Below, one piece after another: positions 1 through 6,004 of a stretch of 6,004 nt of DNA (position 1 is the first letter of the stretch; each line of letters starts with the position of its first letter). Under the pieces are notes generated by a model. That model did no database searches. It worked only from the letters and a program-made list of their open reading frames with translations, and was not told where the DNA came from. Both the position numbers and the translations under genes were made by a program. Location: NCBI GenBank assembly GCA_003485185.1, contig DNAS01000054.1:15035-21038 (forward strand), read 5' to 3'. Source of the stretch: Phycisphaerales bacterium. Its GTDB lineage: Bacteria > Planctomycetota > Phycisphaerae > SM23-33.

Positions 1-84
1 CCTTCCGGGGGCAAACTCGAGGTGAATTCCCTGCCCCCGCCTGCCGATACTATCCCTGTGGCGGCCCCGACGGCGCGGTTCGGG

Positions 85-113
85 TTGAACCCGCTGCGCG
101 CCGCCAGTACAAT
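85..113 (+). promoter_or_regulatory. Sigma70-type promoter of clpC
   Basis: A TTGAAC -35 box (85-90) and a TACAAT -10 box (108-113) are separated by exactly 17 bp, close to the housekeeping consensus. Transcription would start near position 120, giving a leader of about 70 nt before the clpC start codon. No CIRCE (HrcA) inverted repeat and no CtsR-type heptad direct repeat is visible around it, so the sequence gives no sign of classical heat-shock repression. The assignment is by motif only. Confidence 0.72.
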
Positions 114-173
114 GGTTTGACAGGGGTCCGGAGGTACGGCCCCGCGAAACTCCGACAACCCGCCCCCCGGGGT

Positions 174-187
174 GAGGGAGCCAGGAA
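174..187 (+). promoter_or_regulatory. Ribosome binding site of clpC
   Basis: A purine-rich stretch lies just upstream of the ATG at 191. It contains AGGGAG (175-180), about 10 nt from the start codon, and AGGAA (183-187), which is probably too close at 3 nt. The first is the more likely Shine-Dalgarno sequence. It supports the ATG at 191, whose product begins with the typical MFERFTERAR start of ClpC proteins. Confidence 0.6.
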
Positions 188-190
188 CGC

Positions 191-2737
<2,547 letters not shown>

Positions 2738-2778
2738 GAATCGCGAGTTGCGAATCGCGTATCGGGAAACCGAAACCC

Positions 2779-2812
2779 ACAGCCCACGGAAATCGTTCCG
2801 TGGGCTGTTTTT
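2779..2812 (+). terminator. Intrinsic terminator after clpC
   Basis: A perfect 13-bp inverted repeat, ACAGCCCACGGAA (2779-2791) and TTCCGTGGGCTGT (2796-2808), has a 4-nt ATCG loop and runs straight into five T residues (2808-2812). This is a textbook Rho-independent terminator starting 41 nt after the clpC stop codon. It implies that clpC transcription ends here and that the sigma gene downstream needs its own promoter. On the opposite strand the T run is weak, so the element looks directional. Confidence 0.9.
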
Positions 2813-2891
2813 CCGCGCGAGCAAGAGGGTGGGAATTGCGAGGAAGAAGCGGCGTTTGGGGAAATGAACCGATGCACTCGCGGGCGCGGCG

Positions 2892-2900
2892 TGTTATAGT
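2892..2900 (+). promoter_or_regulatory. Probable extended -10 promoter of the sigma/anti-sigma operon
   Basis: TG (2892-2893), one base, then TATAGT (2895-2900) matches an extended -10 element (TGnTATAAT). The best -35 candidate, TGCACT at 2873-2878 with a 16-bp spacer, is poor, which is normal for extended -10 promoters. Transcription would start near 2907, in front of the 10-bp palindrome GCGGCGCCGC (2905-2914) or within it. The location, between the clpC terminator and the sigma start codon in an AT-poor region, supports the call, but it rests on motif matching alone. Confidence 0.48.
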
Positions 2901-2980
2901 TTCGGCGGCGCCGCGGGGACGGTTCGCTCGCGTGAGGGCTTCGCAGCGCGCCTGCAAAATGTGAATTCCCGGGGAACTTC

Positions 2981-3631
2981 GTGAGTCGGAACGCGTCGAA
3001 CATATTGACCGGCGAGAGTGATGCCGGCGCGGGCGGGTCGAAGACCATCGCCTTCGAGGACGCCGCCCTGGTCGCCCGCTGCCAGAAGGGCGACATGCAC
3101 GCGTTCGGCTCGCTCGTGGCGAAGTACCAGGACCGCATCTTCAACACGGTCTACCGGTTGTGCGGAAACAAGTCGGATGCGGAGGAACTGGCCCAGGAAG
3201 CCTTCCTCAAGGCCCTGGAGCGGATCGGGCAGTTCCGACAGCAGAGCCAGTTCTACACGTGGGTGTTCCGGATCGCCTCGAATTTGGCGATCTCGCACCG
3301 GCGGCGTTCCGGGCGGATCCGCTTCCACTCGATGACTGCCGGGGAGAATTCCGACGGCGGACAGGCGGACGCGTTGACGGCCGCCGTGGCCCGAAAGCGG
3401 ACGCCCGGTCCGGAGGCTGCCGCCATGAGCGCCGACACCCAGCGGCGGGTCCTGGAAGCGCTGGAGACGCTGGACGACGAGTTCCGGCTGGCCGTCGTGC
3501 TGCGGGACGTCGAGGAGATGGATTACGAGCAGATTGCCGATGTGATGGAAGTGCCGGTGGGCACGGTCAAGAGCCGCCTCCACCGCGCCCGATGCCTCCT
3601 GAAGGAAAAACTGGCCGACCTAGTTGACTGA
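2981..3631 (+). CDS. ECF-type RNA polymerase sigma factor (RpoE-like)
   Basis: This 216-residue protein would direct RNA polymerase to a dedicated set of promoters. Sigma region 2 covers about 27-110. It includes the DAALVARCQKGD start, the core-binding DAEELAQEAFLKAL segment (66-79) and the -10-recognising FYTWVFRIASNLAISHRRR stretch (91-109). A roughly 40-residue linker follows. Region 4 (about 153-212) has the helix-turn-helix YEQIADVMEVPVGTVKSRLHRAR (182-204) that reads the -35 element. There are no regions 1 or 3, as expected for group 4 (ECF) factors. The GTG start at 2981 has GGGGAA (2971-2976) 4 nt upstream. The first in-frame ATG (residue 39) would cut into region 2. A TTG at 3005 is a possible shorter start. 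The next gene begins one base after its stop codon and encodes its likely anti-sigma partner. The regulon cannot be deduced from this window. Confidence 0.92.
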   Translation: MSRNASNILTGESDAGAGGSKTIAFEDAALVARCQKGDMHAFGSLVAKYQDRIFNTVYRLCGNKSDAEELAQEAFLKALERIGQFRQQSQFYTWVFRIASNLAISHRRRSGRIRFHSMTAGENSDGGQADALTAAVARKRTPGPEAAAMSADTQRRVLEALETLDDEFRLAVVLRDVEEMDYEQIADVMEVPVGTVKSRLHRARCLLKEKLADLVD

Positions 3632-3632
3632 G

Positions 3633-5318
3633 ATGACCGAGCGAGAAGACATCTTCCTGGAGCTTTCGGCGTACCTCGACGGCGAGCTGGGCGAGGCCCA
3701 GCGGAAGCGCGTCGAGGCGGCGCTGGCGGACGACGCGAAGCTCCGCGCCGAGCTGGATTCGTTGCGCCGGACGCGCGAGCTGCTCCGCGCCCTGCCCCGC
3801 ACGCGGGCGCCGGAAGGATTCGTCGACCGCGTGCTGGCCCAGGCGGAGCGGGGGAACCTCGTCGCGCCCATCGCGCCGGCCGAGCCCGCGCCCGCCCAGC
3901 CGTGGCGATGGGTCCGGTGGGTGGCGACCGCCGCCGTCGTCCTCGTCGCCGTCGGCGTCGGGACCGTCATCACCGTCGCCCTCTGGCAGGACAGTTTCGT
4001 GGACCGGATGGCCGAGAAGCCCCCGGCCCACGGCGCTTCCCAACCCGTCTCGATCGCCGACGCCGAGCGCGGCAGGACTGCCCCCTCCGACGCCCCCGCG
4101 CCGGCCGAACTCGGCGAAAAGCGCGCGGAAGAATATGGAATTCCCAAGGCTGCTGCCCCGCGCTCGGGTTGGGAATACGCCAAGGGCGCCGGCGACGCCG
4201 CCCCCGCCCCGGCTGTGGCTGCGAGAAAAACCGCCGCGCGATCCGCCAAGGGATACGACGACTTCGAGGAACGCAAGGACATCGTGCTGGCCGGCGTCGT
4301 CAACGAGGTCATCTACACCACCGACGTCGGCGCCACCCAGCGGCAGGTGGAGACCGTGCTGCTGTCCAACGGCATCCAGCCGCTGCCAGTCAGCCCGGCC
4401 GGCGGAGCCGGCGAAAACCTCAAGGCCCCGCCCGAACAGAGGAAACCCGACCTCGCTTCGCAGATCCAAACCCTCAACACCAAGGGGGAAAACGTCTACC
4501 AGACCAACCAACTGACCGCTCACCAGGTGCAGTACGTCGTCAATGTCGACTCCCGCCAGAAGCTCAACCTGCTGAGGGAACTCAAGAAGATTCGCAGCGA
4601 GCAGCGCGTCCTTCAGGACACCTGGAGCGGAGAACAGAAGCAGCTCCAGGACGGACAAACGCTCGCCGCCGCAGCGCCGCAGGCCGCCCCCGCGCAAGCG
4701 CCGGTTGTCCGCGACAATATTGCCCTGGCTGGGCAGGCGGCCCCCGCCCGACCAGCGCTGGCCGACGCGGACAAGGAACGAGAGCGAACCTCCCAGCCGG
4801 CGACGGACCGGGCAGGAAAAACCGTCGTTGAAGGTCTTGGAGCCGTCGTCGCCACGGGAGGCGGCGGCGGGATCGCGCCGCAAGCGTCCGCCGAACCGCC
4901 CGGGCCTGCCCTCGCCCGAACAGACGACAACGCCCAGCGGCGCATCCGGCAGCAGGAGGAAACCCGGGACGAAATGCCATCACGCGGGGAGCGGGAAGCC
5001 AGGCCGGCGGCCTCCGGGCCCGCCAACAGACCGGCGGAAGCCCTCGCGAGAACGCCGGCCCAAACCGCGCCCGCCGCCTCGCAGAGCGGATTGATGTACG
5101 ATCAGCGAATCGCCGCCACCCAGGCGGCGGGGCAACAGCTGGCCAAGCTCGAAACGGCTGCTTCCCAGGAGGCGGCAGTGGCCTTCGAACCGCTGCTGAT
5201 TACCGTCAACTTCCGCTCGCTGGCGGAAGACCGCTCCCTGCGCGAAGTGCTGGACCAGGTCCAGGGCAGCGAAGCGGCTCCCAACGCGCCGCCGACCACC
5301 ACGTCGACCGGAAACTGA
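3633..5318 (+). CDS. Membrane-anchored anti-sigma-like protein with long extracytoplasmic region
   Basis: This is likely the partner and inhibitor of the sigma factor encoded just upstream, with 561 residues from the ATG at 3633. Residues 1-55 (LSAYLDGELGEAQRKRVEAA and onward) match the helical N-terminus of zinc-finger anti-sigma factors, yet the HxxxCxxC ligands are replaced (VEAALADDAKL at 27-37) and I find no cysteine in the whole protein. A WRWVRW juxtamembrane stretch (91-96) leads into one membrane helix (about 97-117), which predicts a cytoplasmic N-terminus. The remaining 440 or so residues would lie outside the cytoplasm: Ala/Pro-rich spacers (about 129-205 and 344-490) flank segments that look folded (about 206-248 and 286-335), and a short conserved-looking segment lies near the C-terminus (518-543). 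The ATG is one base past the sigma stop codon; an in-frame TTG at 3624 would overlap that gene by 8 bp and add three residues. No clear Shine-Dalgarno sequence precedes it (GAAGGA at 3601-3606 is far away), which suggests translational coupling. The anti-sigma role is inferred from layout and position. The signal sensed is unknown. Confidence 0.82.
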   Translation: MTEREDIFLELSAYLDGELGEAQRKRVEAALADDAKLRAELDSLRRTRELLRALPRTRAPEGFVDRVLAQAERGNLVAPIAPAEPAPAQPWRWVRWVATAAVVLVAVGVGTVITVALWQDSFVDRMAEKPPAHGASQPVSIADAERGRTAPSDAPAPAELGEKRAEEYGIPKAAAPRSGWEYAKGAGDAAPAPAVAARKTAARSAKGYDDFEERKDIVLAGVVNEVIYTTDVGATQRQVETVLLSNGIQPLPVSPAGGAGENLKAPPEQRKPDLASQIQTLNTKGENVYQTNQLTAHQVQYVVNVDSRQKLNLLRELKKIRSEQRVLQDTWSGEQKQLQDGQTLAAAAPQAAPAQAPVVRDNIALAGQAAPARPALADADKERERTSQPATDRAGKTVVEGLGAVVATGGGGGIAPQASAEPPGPALARTDDNAQRRIRQQEETRDEMPSRGEREARPAASGPANRPAEALARTPAQTAPAASQSGLMYDQRIAATQAAGQQLAKLETAASQEAAVAFEPLLITVNFRSLAEDRSLREVLDQVQGSEAAPNAPPTTTSTGN

Positions 5319-5327
5319 CGCAACATC

Positions 5328-5362
5328 CCGTGGTTGCTCCGCTTGCGCTTCGAAAACCACGG
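5328..5362. terminator. Possible bidirectional terminator hairpin between convergent genes
   Basis: CCGTGGTT (5328-5335) and AACCACGG (5355-5362) form a perfect 8-bp inverted repeat with a 19-nt loop, placed between the stop codon of the plus-strand anti-sigma gene (5318) and that of the minus-strand lipoprotein gene (5386). Its position suits a shared terminator for converging transcripts. Neither side has a proper T tract (only TTT at 5371-5373), so intrinsic termination would be weak. Confidence 0.38.
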
Positions 5363-5385
5363 CACCCGCGTTTCCTGTTGCGAAG

Positions 5386-5679
5386 CTATTTCAGCTTGCT
5401 GTCGGGATGGTCGCCCATCTCGTGTTCGTCGTACCAGGCCTTGTCCGTCACCCGGCCCTTCTCGAAGCTGATGACGGCCTTGTAGAACGGCTCGTCGTTG
5501 ATGTAGCTCCACGAGTCGGAGAACTTCGCGGTCGGCTCGCCGAGCGTCAGTTCCACTTCCATCTCGGGTTGGCCGACGTAGATCGTGTCGAACCGCTGGC
5601 GGGTGAATTTCTTCTCGCAGCCGGTGCAGACCAACGCCAGGGCTCCCACCACAAGCAGCAGGACGATCGCGCGTTTCAT
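5386..5679 (-). CDS. Small lipoprotein with SmpA/OmlA/BamE-like domain
   Basis: This 97-residue predicted lipoprotein has an MKR start, a hydrophobic signal segment (4-17) and a lipobox-like VCTGC ending at Cys21, the presumed lipidated residue. Cys at -3 is atypical, but Thr-Gly at -2/-1 fits. The mature part (RFDTIYVGQPEMEVELTLGEP, 29-49, then the aromatic SDSWSYIND at 54-62 and a YKAVISFEKGRV strand pair at 66-77) has the pattern of the small SmpA/OmlA/BamE fold: a 'vGqs..ev...lGeP' helix followed by beta strands. BamE proteins help the outer-membrane protein assembly machine in proteobacteria, but many relatives have no known role, so function is not assigned. The ATG at 5679 is chosen because AAAGGAGA lies about 5 nt upstream. 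A TTG 42 nt further upstream would put extra charged residues before the signal peptide. The gene sits 42 bp downstream of the partial gene at 5722, probably in the same operon. Confidence 0.82.
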   Translation of the reverse strand: MKRAIVLLLVVGALALVCTGCEKKFTRQRFDTIYVGQPEMEVELTLGEPTAKFSDSWSYINDEPFYKAVISFEKGRVTDKAWYDEHEMGDHPDSKLK

Positions 5680-5684
5680 GGACG

Positions 5685-5692
5685 GTCTCCTT
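5685..5692 (-). promoter_or_regulatory. Strong Shine-Dalgarno site fixing the lipoprotein start
   Basis: Read on the minus strand, AAAGGAGA followed by five bases and ATG is a near-perfect ribosome binding site. It is the best in the window and settles the start codon at 5679 over the upstream in-frame TTG. Confidence 0.8.
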
Positions 5693-5721
5693 TCGAGGCG
5701 TGCGCGTGTGAATTGCGTCAA

Positions 5722-6004
5722 CTATTGTCCGGACACCAGCACCCGCTCGTCGAAGAGCCGGTCGGTGTGCGGGCTGGAAAACACCGCCCGCAGGACGAAC
5801 CGCTCGCCGACGGGGACGGGGTTGACCCACTTGAGCTTGAACTGGTACGTCCGCGTGATGCCGTCCCAGTGCAGCAGGTTGGTCTTGGGATCGACCACCG
5901 AGACGTCCCACGTGCTGAGCCGGCGTCCCTTGGGGTCGGTGGCGTTGGGGACGAACTCGTGCAACTCGAAGCGGAAGTCCCCGAACGCCTTGGTCGGGTC
6001 GTTG
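5722..6004 (-). CDS. C-terminal part of a hypothetical protein (runs off the window)
   Basis: The reading frame is open to the right edge of the window and ends with TAG at 5722-5724, giving the last 93 residues of a longer protein. A TTG at 5964 is in frame, but coding-like sequence continues upstream of it (TKAFGDFRFEL), so I treat the gene as 5'-truncated by the window. The fragment is rich in alternating hydrophobic and polar stretches (FRFELHEF, TWDVSVVD, RTYQFKLKW, RFVLRAVF), suggesting a beta-sandwich-like domain. A DPKGRRLSTW motif and a HWDGITRTYQFKL motif are its most distinctive parts. I do not recognise a named family with known function. It lies directly upstream of the BamE-like lipoprotein gene with a 42-bp gap, so the two are probably co-transcribed and may share an envelope role. 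Confidence 0.72.
   Translation of the reverse strand, partial: NDPTKAFGDFRFELHEFVPNATDPKGRRLSTWDVSVVDPKTNLLHWDGITRTYQFKLKWVNPVPVGERFVLRAVFSSPHTDRLFDERVLVSGQ

Noticed and set aside
22..51. A second upstream promoter for clpC (GTGAAT, 18 bp, GATACT).
   Set aside because: Both boxes are poor matches, and a much better promoter lies at 85-113.
3567..4883. A 438-codon minus-strand frame opposite the anti-sigma gene.
   Set aside because: It is a Gly/Arg-rich antisense shadow of an Ala/Pro-rich coding sequence, with no start signal or known domain. The plus-strand frame has an anti-sigma N-terminus, a membrane helix and coupling to the sigma gene.
5102..5911. A 269-codon minus-strand frame overlapping the lipoprotein gene and the end of the anti-sigma gene.
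   Set aside because: It is a frame shadow: low-complexity Arg/Gly-rich sequence that overlaps two better supported genes.

Overview
The window comes from a GC-rich bacterium. It holds three plus-strand genes followed by two convergent minus-strand genes. The best guess for the lineage is Planctomycetota or a nearby group. This is inference only: it rests on the high GC content, an ECF-type sigma factor paired with a very long Ala/Pro-rich membrane anti-sigma factor, and the style of the two small envelope genes at the right end. No rRNA or other phylogenetic marker is present to settle it. Apart from possible short repeats, there are no signs of mobile elements, CRISPR arrays or RNA genes.

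Region by region: positions 1-190 are a leader with a near-consensus housekeeping promoter (TTGAAC, 17 bp, TACAAT). Positions 191-2737 encode a complete ClpC-type AAA+ unfoldase. It is followed by a strong intrinsic terminator (2779-2812), so clpC looks monocistronic. A second promoter with an extended -10 (around 2892-2900) precedes an ECF-like sigma factor (2981-3631). One base after the sigma stop codon comes the ATG of a 561-residue single-pass membrane protein (3633-5318). It has the layout of an anti-sigma factor but lacks the zinc ligands of the usual zinc-finger anti-sigma domain. A weak inverted repeat (5328-5362) separates this plus-strand group from the minus-strand pair. That pair is a small BamE/SmpA-like lipoprotein (5386-5679) and, upstream of it, the C-terminal end of a gene that runs off the window (5722-6004).

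How they may work together: the sigma and anti-sigma genes are almost certainly co-transcribed and translationally coupled, forming a signalling pair that carries an envelope or extracytoplasmic signal to transcription. ClpC next door is a general protein-quality-control unfoldase that works with ClpP. Clp proteases finish off the cytoplasmic parts of anti-sigma factors in other bacteria, so a functional link is possible, but the terminator between them argues for independent transcription. The minus-strand pair probably acts in the cell envelope. The most unusual element is the anti-sigma protein: a cysteine-free cytoplasmic domain joined to a roughly 440-residue extracytoplasmic region of unknown fold.
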